Positions 1 to 9,701 of a stretch of DNA of 64,000 nt are shown here, one piece after another (the first letter of the stretch is position 1; the number at the start of each line of letters is the position of its first letter). The translations under genes were made by a program, and so were the position numbers. Origin of the DNA: Aphodoplasma sp045541115 (GTDB lineage Bacteria; Bacillota; Clostridia; UBA1381; UMGS1253); assembly GCA_045541115.1 (NCBI GenBank), contig JAZQIM010000015.1, positions 62,001 through 126,000 on the forward strand. The letters run 5' to 3'. The notes under the pieces were generated by a model. It searched no databases, was not told where the DNA came from, and was given only the letters and a program-made list of their open reading frames with translations.

Positions 1-1643
1 AAAAAATCTTTAAAAAATTATATGACCAGGGCGATATATATAAAAGCGAATACGAAGGCTTATATTGTGTGCCTTGCGAATCGTTTTTTACTCCTTCACA
101 GCTCGTTGACGGATGCTGTCCTGATTGTGGCCGCGAGGTAGTGCCCACCAAAGAAGAAGCATACTTCTTTAAGATGAGCAAATACCAAGATAAGCTTATG
201 AAGCATATTGAGGAAAATCCCGACTTCATCGCTCCGGAATCGCGCAAAAACGAAATGGTAAACAACTTCTTAAAACCCGGTCTTCAGGATTTGTGCGTAT
301 CGCGCAGCACTTTTAACTGGGGCATACCTGTTGAGTTTGACCCGGGTCACGTTATATATGTATGGGTTGACGCTTTGTCAAACTACATTACTGCTTTAGG
401 TTATGATCCCGACGATGCGTCGGATACTTATAAAAAATACTGGCCTGCCGATGTGCACATTATCGGTAAAGACATTCTTCGTTTCCATACGATATACTGG
501 CCAATTATTTTAATGGCTCTCGGCGAGCCGCTTCCAAAACAGGTTTTTGGTCATCCGTGGCTTTTGTCCGGCGTCGATAAAATGAGTAAATCGCGCGGAA
601 ATGTAATGTATGCTGATGACCTTGCAGAGCTTTTTGGCGTAGATGCGGTTAGATATTACGTTTTAAGCGAGATGCCTTTCGCATCGGACGGAACTATAAC
701 ATATGAAACGATCATAAGTCGCTTTAATTCCGACCTTGCAAATACGCTCGGCAACCTCGTTAACCGCACAGTAGCAATGTGCGAAAAATACTTTGGCGGT
801 GTAATACCTGCACCTGCGCAAGAATGTGACTTTGACGCTGACTTAAAAGCTGTTTGCGCAAAGACAGTAAGCGCCGTAGCAGAAAAGATGGACGCGCTTC
901 GCGTTGCTGATGCACTCGAGCATGTAATCGCGCTTGCACGCCGCTCAAACAAATACATCGACGAAACAGAGCCGTGGGTGCTTGCAAAAAGCGAAGACTG
1001 CAAAGAGCGCCTTGGCACAGTAATATACAACCTTTTAGAGTCAATCCGCATTATCGCTGTGCTTCTCGAGGCATTTATGCCTGACACAGCAAATAAAATC
1101 TATGCACAAATCGGTGGCTGTGATACGAGCATAGAAAGCATACAAAACTTCGGTGCGCTTGCAGCGGGACAAAAAGTTGGAAAAGCCGAACCTCTTTTCG
1201 TAAGACTCGATGAAACTAAAAAGCTCGAAGAAATCAAGGCTTTTAACGAAAAGAAATACCCAAAAGCTAAAGAAGAGAAAAAAGAAAAGGCTGATTCCAA
1301 AAAGGAAGAGGCGCCACCTTCACAAATCACGATTGATGACTTTGCAAAACTCGATTTACGAGTTGCAAAAATTGTAAGTGCAGAAAAAATTGAAGGCGCT
1401 GACAAGCTATACAAACTAATTGTTGAGCTTGGCAACGAAAAACGTCAGATTGTATCAGGACTTGCAAAGCATTACAGTGCCGATGAGCTTATCGGTAAAA
1501 ACGTAATAGTAATTGCAAACCTTAAACCTGTAAAGCTTCGCGGAGTTGATTCGTACGGTATGATTCTTGCTGCCGCAAACGGCGATGAGCTTTCAATATG
1601 CACAACTGATGCTGATATTGCTTCCGGCTCACAGGTGCGCTAA
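1..1643 (+). CDS. metG: methionyl-tRNA synthetase, 5' end missing
   Basis: Charges tRNA-Met with methionine in the cytoplasm. The frame is already open at base 3 and has no start in the window; the GTG at 69 lies inside conserved sequence, so the gene begins to the left. Visible in order: a four-cysteine zinc knuckle (YCVPC, then CCPDCG) near 60-130, the KMSKS signature (DKMSKSRGN) near 577-600, the helical anticodon-binding region, a Lys/Glu-rich linker near 1240-1310, and a C-terminal OB-fold tRNA-binding domain from about 1320 to the stop. The zinc knuckle and the fused C-terminal domain are the arrangement usual in Firmicute MetRS. alaS follows 46 bases downstream in the same direction, so the two may be co-transcribed. 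Confidence 0.97.
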   Translation, partial: KIFKKLYDQGDIYKSEYEGLYCVPCESFFTPSQLVDGCCPDCGREVVPTKEEAYFFKMSKYQDKLMKHIEENPDFIAPESRKNEMVNNFLKPGLQDLCVSRSTFNWGIPVEFDPGHVIYVWVDALSNYITALGYDPDDASDTYKKYWPADVHIIGKDILRFHTIYWPIILMALGEPLPKQVFGHPWLLSGVDKMSKSRGNVMYADDLAELFGVDAVRYYVLSEMPFASDGTITYETIISRFNSDLANTLGNLVNRTVAMCEKYFGGVIPAPAQECDFDADLKAVCAKTVSAVAEKMDALRVADALEHVIALARRSNKYIDETEPWVLAKSEDCKERLGTVIYNLLESIRIIAVLLEAFMPDTANKIYAQIGGCDTSIESIQNFGALAAGQKVGKAEPLFVRLDETKKLEEIKAFNEKKYPKAKEEKKEKADSKKEEAPPSQITIDDFAKLDLRVAKIVSAEKIEGADKLYKLIVELGNEKRQIVSGLAKHYSADELIGKNVIVIANLKPVKLRGVDSYGMILAAANGDELSICTTDADIASGSQVR

Positions 1644-1689
1644 TATAAACGTCTGATAATTTATACTAAGATATAAGGGGTAATTAACA

Positions 1690-4332
1690 ATGGAAAAACT
1701 GGGATTAAATGAAATTCGTGAGAAATTCTTGTCATTTTATCAAAGCAAGGACCACTATCGCATGCCGAGCTTTCCGCTCGTACCACAAAACGATGCGAGC
1801 CTTCTTTTGATTAACTCGGGAATGGCACCGCTAAAGCCTTACTTTACAGGTGCGCAGACTCCCCCATCAAAACGCGCTACAACATGCCAGAAATGTATCC
1901 GCACACCTGATATTGAGCGCGTTGGTAAAACGGCTCGTCACGGTACGTTTTTTGAAATGCTTGGAAACTTTTCATTCGGCGACTACTTTAAGCACGAAGC
2001 TACTGCATGGGCATGGGAATTTATTACGAAGGAAATGAAAATGCCTGTAGATAAGCTTTGGATTACAATTTATCAAGACGATGACGAAGCTTTTGATATC
2101 TGGACAAAAGAAGTCGGCATTCCACCGGAGCGTATCGTGCGCATGGGAAAGGAAGATAACTTCTGGGAAATCGGCACAGGTCCGTGCGGCCCGTGCTCAG
2201 AGATATATTTTGACCGTGGCGTAGAAAACGGCTGCGGAAAGCCGGATTGCGCTGTAGGTTGTGAGTGCGACCGCTTTGTAGAGTTCTGGAACCTCGTATT
2301 TACACAGTTTGAAAAAGACGATGAAGGAAACTATCATAAGCTTGCTCATCCAAACATCGATACAGGCATGGGTCTTGAGCGTCTTGCTGCAATTATGCAG
2401 GGCGTACCGTCACTTTTTGACGTTGATACGATACAAAACATCATGAGCCATATCGCAAAACTTGCAAACGTAGAATATGGCAAGGACGATGCAACAGACG
2501 TTTCACTTCGCGTAGTAACAGACCATATCAGAAGCACGACATTCCTCGTAGCAGATGGCGTCGTTCCTTCAAACGAAGGTCGCGGATATGTACTTCGCAG
2601 ACTCCTTCGCAGAGCCGCTCGTCACGGCAGACTTTTAGGCATAAACGAAGCTTTCTTAAGCGATGTTGCTATGACTGTTATCGGCGAATCAAAAGGAGCT
2701 TACCCCGAACTTGAAGAGAAAAAGGAATATATCAAAAAGGTTATAAGCATCGAAGAAGACCGTTTTGAACTTACAATCAATCAGGGTCTTGAGATTTTAG
2801 GTTCTCTTACTGACAGTCTCATTGCAGAGGGCAAAAAGACTCTTAGCGGCGCAGATGCATTTAAGCTTTATGACACATACGGCTTCCCCATCGACCTTAC
2901 ACTTGAAATTCTTTCAGAAAAAGGTCTCGATGTCGACGAAGACGCATTTAACGATGAAATGAATAAGCAACGTGAACGTGCACGTGCAGGAAGAAACGTT
3001 GGCGAAGATGCTGCATGGAGCGAAAATGTATACGCACAACTCGACAAATCTATCGTAACCGAGTTTGTTGGCTATGATAATTCAGAAATAAATGCAACAG
3101 TTAAGGCAATCGTATCAAATGGCGAAATCATTGATTCTTTAACTTCTGGCGACGAAGCAAGCATCATTTGCGATAAAACAGTTTTCTATGCTGAAAGCGG
3201 CGGTCAGGAAGGCGATATAGGCGTAATTTGCGGCGATAATTTCGTATTCGAAGTTTCAGAAACCAAAAACGTAGGAAATAATAAAATCGCTCATATAGGA
3301 ACACTTAAGAGTGGCAGCATAAACGTCGGTGACATCGCAAAGCTTGCATACGATATGAAAAATCGTATGGCAACTTCGAGAAACCACTCGACTACTCACC
3401 TTCTTCACAAGGCGCTTCGCGATACACTCGGCGTACACGTTGCACAGGCAGGTTCTTCTGTTAATGCTAACCGTTTACGCTTTGACTTCTCGCATTTTAG
3501 CGCAATGACTGATGAAGAGCTAAAAGCTGTTGAGGCAAAGGTTAATGATGCAATACTCGATGCAATGCCGGTTATTACGCGCGAAATGCCTATTGAAGAA
3601 GCTAAAAAGCTCGGCGCAATGTCACTTTTCGGTGAAAAATACGGCGATGTTGTTCGCGTTGTAAAAATGGGTGACTATTCAACAGAATTCTGCGGCGGAA
3701 CACACCTTACAAACACAAGCCAGGCAGGTTTGTTCACTCTTATTTCAGAGACAGGTGTTGCTGCTGGTGTAAGACGTATTGAAGGTGTTACGGGATATGG
3801 TACAATTAAGTTCATGCAGGAAGGTCAATCACGCTTGATAAATACTGCAAAAGTTTTAAAATCATCTCCTGCAGATACAACTGAAAAAGCTATCGCACTT
3901 ACAGATGAGCTTAAGAGTGCACAAAAAGAAATCGAATCAATGCGCGAAAAGCTCGCTGCAGGTCAGATAAATTCATTAATGGATAACTGTAAGGAAGTAA
4001 GCGGTGTTTGTGTATATACAAATCGCTTAAAAGGCATCGGCGCAAATGATCTTCGCACACTCGGCGATAAGATGCGCGAGCGTATGGATTGCGGTGTTGC
4101 TGTGTTTGCAAGCGAAGCTGACGGCAAAATTACGTTTGCATCTGTCGCATCTAAATCAGCCGTTGAAAAAGGTATCCACGCAGGTAAAATCATCGGTGAA
4201 GTCGCAAAGGTATGTGGCGGCGGTGGCGGCGGTAAGCCCGATTCAGCGCAAGCCGGCGGTAAAGATGCACAAAAAATTGACGAGGCTCTTGCTATCGTTG
4301 AAAGCATTGTAAAAGCACAAATCAAGGCTTAA
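1690..4332 (+). CDS. alaS: alanyl-tRNA synthetase
   Basis: Class II synthetase that charges tRNA-Ala and hydrolyses mischarged Ser/Gly-tRNA-Ala. At 880 residues it is full length. The catalytic domain fills the first ~440 residues (RATTCQKCIRTPDIE, then GPCGPCSEI). The editing domain carries the zinc ligands HSTTH at about residue 566 and CGGTH at about 668. A heptad-like linker (residues ~740-765) leads to a C-Ala domain ending in a glycine-rich stretch and the usual KPDSAQAGG-type tail. The ATG at 1690 follows a purine-rich AAGGGG 9-10 bases upstream. Nothing is missing. Confidence 0.98.
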   Translation: MEKLGLNEIREKFLSFYQSKDHYRMPSFPLVPQNDASLLLINSGMAPLKPYFTGAQTPPSKRATTCQKCIRTPDIERVGKTARHGTFFEMLGNFSFGDYFKHEATAWAWEFITKEMKMPVDKLWITIYQDDDEAFDIWTKEVGIPPERIVRMGKEDNFWEIGTGPCGPCSEIYFDRGVENGCGKPDCAVGCECDRFVEFWNLVFTQFEKDDEGNYHKLAHPNIDTGMGLERLAAIMQGVPSLFDVDTIQNIMSHIAKLANVEYGKDDATDVSLRVVTDHIRSTTFLVADGVVPSNEGRGYVLRRLLRRAARHGRLLGINEAFLSDVAMTVIGESKGAYPELEEKKEYIKKVISIEEDRFELTINQGLEILGSLTDSLIAEGKKTLSGADAFKLYDTYGFPIDLTLEILSEKGLDVDEDAFNDEMNKQRERARAGRNVGEDAAWSENVYAQLDKSIVTEFVGYDNSEINATVKAIVSNGEIIDSLTSGDEASIICDKTVFYAESGGQEGDIGVICGDNFVFEVSETKNVGNNKIAHIGTLKSGSINVGDIAKLAYDMKNRMATSRNHSTTHLLHKALRDTLGVHVAQAGSSVNANRLRFDFSHFSAMTDEELKAVEAKVNDAILDAMPVITREMPIEEAKKLGAMSLFGEKYGDVVRVVKMGDYSTEFCGGTHLTNTSQAGLFTLISETGVAAGVRRIEGVTGYGTIKFMQEGQSRLINTAKVLKSSPADTTEKAIALTDELKSAQKEIESMREKLAAGQINSLMDNCKEVSGVCVYTNRLKGIGANDLRTLGDKMRERMDCGVAVFASEADGKITFASVASKSAVEKGIHAGKIIGEVAKVCGGGGGGKPDSAQAGGKDAQKIDEALAIVESIVKAQIKA

Positions 4333-4356
4333 TTATAAAAAGCGGAGGTTTTAATT

Positions 4357-4701
4357 ATGAACGATTGTATTTTTTGTAAGATTATAAACGGCGACATTCC
4401 TTCATCGAAGGTATATGAGGACGATAAAATTTTTGCTTTTAATGACATTAACCCGCAAACTCCCGTGCACATCTTAATCGTGCCAAAAGAGCACATTTGC
4501 TGTGCAAACAAAATCACAAATGATAATGCCGATGTTGTGGCACACATCTTTTCAAAAGTCGGCGAAATCGCAGAGCTTGCCGGCATAAAAGACGATGGAT
4601 ACAGAATAATAAATAACTGCGGAAAAAACGCAGGTCAGACTGTTTTTCATCTGCACTTTCATCTTATGGGTGGTAAGGACTTGGGCGAAAAGCTCGTATA
4701 A
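4357..4701 (+). CDS. HIT-family (HinT-like) nucleotide-binding protein
   Basis: Histidine-triad protein of 114 residues, the usual HinT length. HinT enzymes hydrolyse AMP-lysine and similar nucleoside phosphoramidates. The active-site signature is clear near the C-terminus (FHLHFHLMGGKDLG, i.e. H-phi-H-phi-H), and the N-terminal CIFCKIINGDIPS is typical. It starts 25 bases after alaS with an SD (GGAGG) before ATG 4357. A strong terminator follows directly, so this is the last gene of the rightward run. The substrate in this organism is not known. Confidence 0.93.
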   Translation: MNDCIFCKIINGDIPSSKVYEDDKIFAFNDINPQTPVHILIVPKEHICCANKITNDNADVVAHIFSKVGEIAELAGIKDDGYRIINNCGKNAGQTVFHLHFHLMGGKDLGEKLV

Positions 4702-4711
4702 AAAGTTATAT

Positions 4712-4750
4712 AAAAGCCATATATCAGCAAATGATATATGGCTTTTTTTA
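4712..4750. terminator. bidirectional intrinsic terminator between HIT gene and prmC
   Basis: Inverted repeat AAAAGCCATATATC (4712-4725) / GATATATGGCTTTT (4732-4745) with a 6-base loop, flanked by A-run and T-run. It serves the two convergent genes. Confidence 0.9.
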
Positions 4751-4752
4751 TT

Positions 4753-5595
4753 TTATTTTTTTATCCCGCTAACAACTCTCTCTATTCCCGATAGGTCGCT
4801 TATTATTTTTATATCTGTAAAGCCGTTTTCTTTAAGAATGTTTTCCACTGCTTTTGACTGTGTGTGTCCGACTTCAAACGCAAGCATTCCCCCACTCCTT
4901 AGCATGTCTATCGCAATTTTTGCTATACGTCTGTAAAACATAAGGCCGTCTTCTCCGCCGTCAAGCGCAAGTCGCGGCTCATAGTCTTTTACGTCTCTTT
5001 CAAGCGTGTCAATAACTTTCGTTTCAATATACGGAGGGTTTGATACTACAATGTCAAAGCATCCCGGCATCTGCTCGTTTAATATGTCGACTGTCTCGCA
5101 CATACATCTTTCAGATACGCCTTGATTTTGCGCGTTTATTTGTGCGACCTCTATTGCTTTATCACTTACATCAGCCATGACAATGCGCGAATCTTTTATA
5201 TATACAGCAAGCGATATGCCTATGCATCCGCTTCCGCTGCAAATGTCTGCTATTATGGGGGCGTCTTTTACATTCGTCTCAATTACATGCTCACAAAGCG
5301 TTTCTGTATCGGGACGCGGTATAAGCACATTTTCATTAACATAAAAATCAAGCGACATAAATTCTTTTTTAGAAGTAATGTATGCGCACGGCATACCGTT
5401 TGCTCTTTTGTTTATGAGCGAAATGTACGTTTCTTCATCCTCTTTCGAAACTTCTTGTATATGATTTATTATAAGATAGCTTCTGTTCTTCTTTAATACA
5501 TGACACAGTAGTATTGACGCATCAAGCTGCGGCGTGCTTATATTGTTCTTAGCAAGAATTTTTGCCCCGTATTGTAAAAGGTCTTTTATTATCAC
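4753..5595 (-). CDS. prmC: peptide chain release factor N5-glutamine methyltransferase
   Basis: SAM-dependent enzyme that methylates the GGQ glutamine of RF1/RF2 and so raises termination efficiency. The 280 residues match the family. An N-terminal helical domain is followed by a Rossmann fold with motif I (IADICSGSGCIGISL) and the diagnostic NPPYIE motif. Its start overlaps the end of the upstream DUF1385 gene by four bases (ATGA), so the two are translationally coupled. This pairing is common in Clostridia, usually near prfA; prfA is not seen here. Confidence 0.95.
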   Translation of the reverse strand: MIIKDLLQYGAKILAKNNISTPQLDASILLCHVLKKNRSYLIINHIQEVSKEDEETYISLINKRANGMPCAYITSKKEFMSLDFYVNENVLIPRPDTETLCEHVIETNVKDAPIIADICSGSGCIGISLAVYIKDSRIVMADVSDKAIEVAQINAQNQGVSERCMCETVDILNEQMPGCFDIVVSNPPYIETKVIDTLERDVKDYEPRLALDGGEDGLMFYRRIAKIAIDMLRSGGMLAFEVGHTQSKAVENILKENGFTDIKIISDLSGIERVVSGIKK

Positions 5596-6590
5596 CTGTC
5601 GTCCTCCCCATCTTGTGGCATAACAGCTTTAAGCGATGCAATGGCAACTTCGAGCTGCGATTCATCCGGCTCACGTGTTGTTAGTCTTTGCATCCACAAG
5701 CCCGGCTTTGTAAGAGCGCAAACTATCTTTAAGCGACTCTTTCCGGCAAACTTTATAAGCTCGTACGAGAATCCTGCAACTACTGGTAACAACAAAAGCC
5801 TTAAGCCCATTCTCATCCATACATTTTCCCATGTTAAAAACGAGAAAAATAATATGCTTACAAGCATGACGATAAGCAAAAAGCTCGTGCCGCAACGCGG
5901 ATGAAAACGCAAATGCTTTTTCGCATTTTCAACTGTAAGCTCCTCGCCTGCCTCATAGCACGCAATTGTCTTATGCTCCGCTCCATGATATTCAAAAACA
6001 CGCTGCATGTCCTTAAGCTTTGACACTAGTACCATGTACAAAACGAAAATCGCCATTCTCGTAACTGCTTCCAAAAAATTTAAGACTATGTGATTCGTCA
6101 TAATAGGCTCTATTGACGATACAAATGCTAAAGGAAACTTTATAAATGTTTCATTTAAGAGTATGCTCTTTATGCCGCCTGCAATCGCCGTAGGCAAAAG
6201 CATAAACAGCCCTACTCCCAGCACAATGGACAATGCCACAGAAAACCATAGTATAATACTAATCGCCTTGTCGCCGAAATGCTCTTCAATAAATTTATCA
6301 AATTTTGATTCGCTCGGCTCACTTTCTTCTTCCAAATCTATAAATTCGGCAGAATGCATCGTCGCACCAACGCCTGTTATAAGACTGTCAAAAAACGCCA
6401 CAACGCCGCGTATTATCGGTATTTTTGTAAGCTTTAGCTTTGCTACAAGTGAGCTGTTATTTTTTATATCTATATCAATTTCCCCGTCACTTTTTCGTAT
6501 GGCAATCGCTGACTTTGACGGTCCGCGCATCATAACGCCTTCTATTACCGCCTGGCCTCCAATTGATGTCATATGCTTTTTTTCACTCAA
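5592..6590 (-). CDS. DUF1385 (YqhQ-like) membrane protein
   Basis: Polytopic membrane protein of the DUF1385 family; the biochemical role is unknown. The N-terminus GGQAVIEGVMMRGP is the family signature. Four to five hydrophobic segments follow, with the conserved HGAEHKTIACYEAGE and HPRCGTSFL motifs between them (roughly residues 205-245), which are candidate metal or ligand sites. The frame is open from TTG 6605. TTG 6590 is preferred because GGGGTGG lies just upstream; ATG 6572 is a further option. It reads into prmC with a 4-base overlap. Confidence 0.85.
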   Translation of the reverse strand: MSEKKHMTSIGGQAVIEGVMMRGPSKSAIAIRKSDGEIDIDIKNNSSLVAKLKLTKIPIIRGVVAFFDSLITGVGATMHSAEFIDLEEESEPSESKFDKFIEEHFGDKAISIILWFSVALSIVLGVGLFMLLPTAIAGGIKSILLNETFIKFPLAFVSSIEPIMTNHIVLNFLEAVTRMAIFVLYMVLVSKLKDMQRVFEYHGAEHKTIACYEAGEELTVENAKKHLRFHPRCGTSFLLIVMLVSILFFSFLTWENVWMRMGLRLLLLPVVAGFSYELIKFAGKSRLKIVCALTKPGLWMQRLTTREPDESQLEVAIASLKAVMPQDGEDDR

Positions 6591-6619
6591 TTGCTCCACC
6601 CCCAATTGTATATGTATTT

Positions 6620-6648
6620 AGTATATCACACTCGCATCCGCTAGTCAA
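6620..6648 (-). promoter_or_regulatory. sigma-A-type promoter for DUF1385-prmC
   Basis: On the minus strand, TTGACT (6643-6648), a 17-base spacer and TATACT (6620-6625). The predicted start lies about 20 bases before the TTG start codons. Confidence 0.75.
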
Positions 6649-6705
6649 ACTATTGGCATTATATTTCATAATATGACACAGTAGATTAAGTTACTGTTAC
6701 AAAAG

Positions 6706-6734
6706 CTGACATAAAGCGCATTTTATGATATAAT
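6706..6734 (+). promoter_or_regulatory. sigma-A-type promoter for the SLH-M15 gene
   Basis: CTGACA (6706-6711), 17-base spacer, TATAAT (6729-6734), followed by AGGTGAT and ATG 6757. It is divergent from the promoter at 6620-6648. Confidence 0.8.
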
Positions 6735-6756
6735 CGTAAAATGAGGTGATTTTCAT

Positions 6757-8238
6757 ATGTACTTTTCAAGGTTTAATAAATATATTATATCATTTTTGTG
6801 CGCCTTTCTTATTTTTTCAGGCATTGAGCCATATGCTAAAACACACACGCCAAGTAAATGGGCAGAGCCTATCGTCTCTCTTGCAGATGAGCTTGGTATA
6901 ATACCACCCGGAAGCGAGAGCCTTGCGTATACATCTGACATAAAACGAGATGAGTTTTGTAAATTCGCCATATCTTTATATAATGTTTTTACAAAAAATG
7001 ACATGCCGGCAAAGTTCAATTCTCACTTTGACGATACTAACGATAAATATGTACTCTACTGCGCCGACCTTGGCATTATAAACGGACGTGGCGACGCGGT
7101 ATTCTCTCCTGATGATGCAATCACAAGACAGGAAATGAGCGTTATTATTACGCGTCTTTTAAGTGCTTGCGGCATTGATGCTTCCATATCGGATACAGAT
7201 GTTAAAGCTATGTTGTCAACGTATAATGATGCAAATAAAATAAACGACTGGGCAAAATCTTCTATCGCCTTTTGCATTAAAAATTCAATTATACAAGGCA
7301 TGAGCGAAGATGAAATATGGCCGCTTTATCATACAACTCGTGAACAGGCAATCGTTATTATATATCGCTGCTTTGATAAATTTAAACAAGACGATATAGA
7401 TACGCCCGACAGTGAAATTACGCCTATGTATGCTACCGGTGACTATGAAAATTTAAAAGCAAATGTTGATAATGCCAGACTTATATCATATAATGACAGA
7501 TGTATTGAGCTTGAATTTAATACGCCAAAAAAATCAAGCAAATATAAAATTGACGTTTATCTCGATGCATCAAATTTCTGGTATTCTGACGAAGATGTCT
7601 ACGTAAAAACAATTTATTCCAATACACAAAGCTTTACTTTTGATAACCTACGAATTGCAAAAAAATATAAATTTAATATATACGACGAATCTAATGAGTT
7701 TGTCTGCAATGCAGGTGCGTACGTATCGCCGCTATATTCGCTTGATGAAAAGGAAAATATAGTATTTTCACACGGGCAACTCGAATCAAAAAAAGACGCC
7801 GACAGCGTTATGCAAGACATTAAAGTTGATGTATGGCGCATAGGTATTAACGGCAATAAATATCGCTCTACGCAAACACTTACCGTTCATAAAAGTATCG
7901 CAGACATTACAAAGGCAGTCTTCAAAGAAATTTTCGAAAGCAAATCGCAGTTCCCAATTAAAGATGCCGGCGCATATGCATGGCGCGACGAAATGTCATC
8001 AGGCAGATATTCACATCATAATTACGGCACAGCAATCGATATAAACTATAACGAAAATTACTGCTTGTATAATAATGGCACTTTTGTAGGCAACGGATGG
8101 CTTCCCGGCGATGATCCACACTCAATATCTGCTGACAGCGAAATCGTAAGCATCTTTTCCAAATACGGCTTTATATGGGGCGGCGATGAGTGGAGTAATC
8201 CAAAAGATTATATGCATTTTAGTTTTCTTGAATTATAA
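6757..8238 (+). CDS. SLH-domain protein with C-terminal M15 (VanY/DD-carboxypeptidase-like) domain
   Basis: Predicted exported cell-wall enzyme. An N-terminal hydrophobic stretch (residues ~4-22) looks like a signal peptide. About 170 residues with three S-layer-homology-like repeats follow (KWAEPIVSLADELGI, YCADLGIINGRGDAVFSPDD, SIAFCIKNSIIQG), which anchor proteins to secondary wall polymer. A middle Ig/FN3-like stretch (~225-330) precedes the peptidase domain. That domain (residues ~370-493) has SHHNYGTAIDIN and DYMHFSF, which supply the two His and the Asp expected for zinc in M15 peptidases. The likely job is trimming D-Ala or L-Ala-D-Glu bonds in peptidoglycan. It has its own promoter; a GNAT gene follows. 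Confidence 0.85.
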   Translation: MYFSRFNKYIISFLCAFLIFSGIEPYAKTHTPSKWAEPIVSLADELGIIPPGSESLAYTSDIKRDEFCKFAISLYNVFTKNDMPAKFNSHFDDTNDKYVLYCADLGIINGRGDAVFSPDDAITRQEMSVIITRLLSACGIDASISDTDVKAMLSTYNDANKINDWAKSSIAFCIKNSIIQGMSEDEIWPLYHTTREQAIVIIYRCFDKFKQDDIDTPDSEITPMYATGDYENLKANVDNARLISYNDRCIELEFNTPKKSSKYKIDVYLDASNFWYSDEDVYVKTIYSNTQSFTFDNLRIAKKYKFNIYDESNEFVCNAGAYVSPLYSLDEKENIVFSHGQLESKKDADSVMQDIKVDVWRIGINGNKYRSTQTLTVHKSIADITKAVFKEIFESKSQFPIKDAGAYAWRDEMSSGRYSHHNYGTAIDINYNENYCLYNNGTFVGNGWLPGDDPHSISADSEIVSIFSKYGFIWGGDEWSNPKDYMHFSFLEL

Positions 8239-8260
8239 TAAATTTAAAGGAGAATATCAA

Positions 8261-8704
8261 ATGAGTATACGCGCAATAATAAAAAATGACCATGACAAAT
8301 TTATTGATTTAATAGATAAATTTTACCATTCCAGCGCCGTTCTTCACACGGTACCACGAGAAAATTACGACATTACCTTTGAACGATGCCTAAATAACGA
8401 CCCATTTACCGCCTGTTTTGTCTATGAAGAAGATACAACAATCAAAGGCTATATACTTTTATCCTTCGCATACTCAAATGAAGTCGGCTCTATGGTCGTA
8501 TGGGTGGAAGAAATTTTTGTAGACGATGTCTTTCGTAATAACGGCATCGGACAAAAGCTGCTTGAATTTGTGCATAATAAGTATGATACCTATGCAAAAC
8601 GTTTTCGTCTCGAAGCAACCCGTGACAATGAGCGCGCAATAAAGCTCTATGAAAGCTACGGATATAAAACTTTAGATTATCTTCAGATGGTACGTGATAA
8701 ATAA
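8261..8704 (+). CDS. GNAT-family N-acetyltransferase
   Basis: 147-residue acetyl-CoA-dependent acetyltransferase of unknown substrate. The A motif is visible as VEEIFVDDVFRNNGIGQKLL (V-x-x-x-x-R/N-x-x-G-I-G-x-x-L), followed by the B-motif region ARDNERAIKLYESYGYK-like (TRDNERAIKLYESYGYK). ATG 8261 is chosen because AAAGGAG ends about 8 bases upstream; an in-frame ATG at 8186 overlaps the SLH-M15 gene and lacks an SD. It lies 22 bases after that gene and is probably co-transcribed, ending at a terminator. Confidence 0.88.
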   Translation: MSIRAIIKNDHDKFIDLIDKFYHSSAVLHTVPRENYDITFERCLNNDPFTACFVYEEDTTIKGYILLSFAYSNEVGSMVVWVEEIFVDDVFRNNGIGQKLLEFVHNKYDTYAKRFRLEATRDNERAIKLYESYGYKTLDYLQMVRDK

Positions 8705-8711
8705 CATATAT

Positions 8712-8745
8712 AAAAAACGGCAAACAATTGTTTACCGTTTTTTTC
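8712..8745. terminator. bidirectional terminator after GNAT / exonuclease
   Basis: CGGCAAAC / GTTTACCG stem (one mismatch) around AATT, with an A-run before and a T-run after, between convergent genes. Confidence 0.85.
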
Positions 8746-8748
8746 TTC

Positions 8749-9681
8749 TTATACAACACCCGAAGGTTGTCTTTTCTTTTTTGCGCAGGACTTGCATTTT
8801 TGCGCCATTTCAACCTGCGCCTTATCGCTTATTCTTCTCGTAATTTTGTTTACATAAAATTTTCCGTCTAAATGTTTGTTAAGCTTTATGCGCGACACAA
8901 AATCTCCGTGCTCATCGCAGCTTGCAACACATAAATACTTTCCGTTATGCATTGTCCACGAACTGTTTTTATTAAGCTTTTTACCGCATTTGGGACAATA
9001 TATTTGATTTACCTTTTCATCTGCCATCGCCTTATTCTTCGTATAAAATGCACCATAGCTTGTGTCATCAAGCTCCATACATAGAGTCTTAAAATCACTT
9101 TCTTTTGTATACTCTTTAAGGCATTTATCAATATCATGCCTACAAAATATCTGCGCAGTATAATATGCATCATCAAGCGCATCGTGAAGTTGACGGTCTT
9201 GTTGTTCATTAATATTAAAATACTCCATCGCAAAGCTAAGCGAACGCTGTGTGTCCTCGCATAAGTTTACAGATGAAAAGATTTTTTGCATATCGTACCA
9301 TTTTGATATAGGCGACGTATCGATGCCATAAAATTCAAGATTTTGTTTCATTACATATATGTCGTCGCTGCCCCAGGTAAAAAAAGTAGCTGTCTCTCCT
9401 GCCCATGCTTTAAATCGACGCATCACATCTTCAAGACTTTCACCTTCACATATCATAGTTTTATCAATATGTGTTACTCTTTTTACGAATGTGTTGAGTT
9501 TCTTATAATATTTCGGCTTAATATAGGCGCAAAAGCTATCGATTATTTCAAGTTCATCGCTGACTTTATATGCACCGATTTGTATTATCTCGTTTGACAT
9601 TTTGTCGCCTATCTTTATATACGGATAGCACTTTTTTGAAACAGGCTGGTTCCATTCAAGATCCATAACTATGTACGCCAT
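8749..9681 (-). CDS. DEDDh-type 3'-5' exonuclease with C-terminal zinc ribbon
   Basis: Predicted 3'-5' exonuclease of the RNase T/DnaQ superfamily (310 residues). The first acidic pair is IVMDLEWN (D-x-E), and the final motif LHDALDDAYYTAQI gives the H and D of the DEDDh set, so the catalytic centre looks complete. After the nuclease domain (~1-190) the C-terminus has CPKCGKKL and later C..C pairs (CKSCAKKK), suggesting a zinc ribbon and a nucleic-acid-binding tail. It lies 20 bases downstream of recA in the same direction and may be expressed with it. The substrate (DNA or RNA) cannot be told from sequence. Confidence 0.82.
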   Translation of the reverse strand: MAYIVMDLEWNQPVSKKCYPYIKIGDKMSNEIIQIGAYKVSDELEIIDSFCAYIKPKYYKKLNTFVKRVTHIDKTMICEGESLEDVMRRFKAWAGETATFFTWGSDDIYVMKQNLEFYGIDTSPISKWYDMQKIFSSVNLCEDTQRSLSFAMEYFNINEQQDRQLHDALDDAYYTAQIFCRHDIDKCLKEYTKESDFKTLCMELDDTSYGAFYTKNKAMADEKVNQIYCPKCGKKLNKNSSWTMHNGKYLCVASCDEHGDFVSRIKLNKHLDGKFYVNKITRRISDKAQVEMAQKCKSCAKKKRQPSGVV

Positions 9682-9701
9682 TACAAATTTTTACCCTCTT
9701 A

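Noticed and set aside
656..1087. Long minus-strand frames under metG, alaS, pnp and pheT
   Set aside because: Shadows of the coding strand with no SD or recognisable protein.
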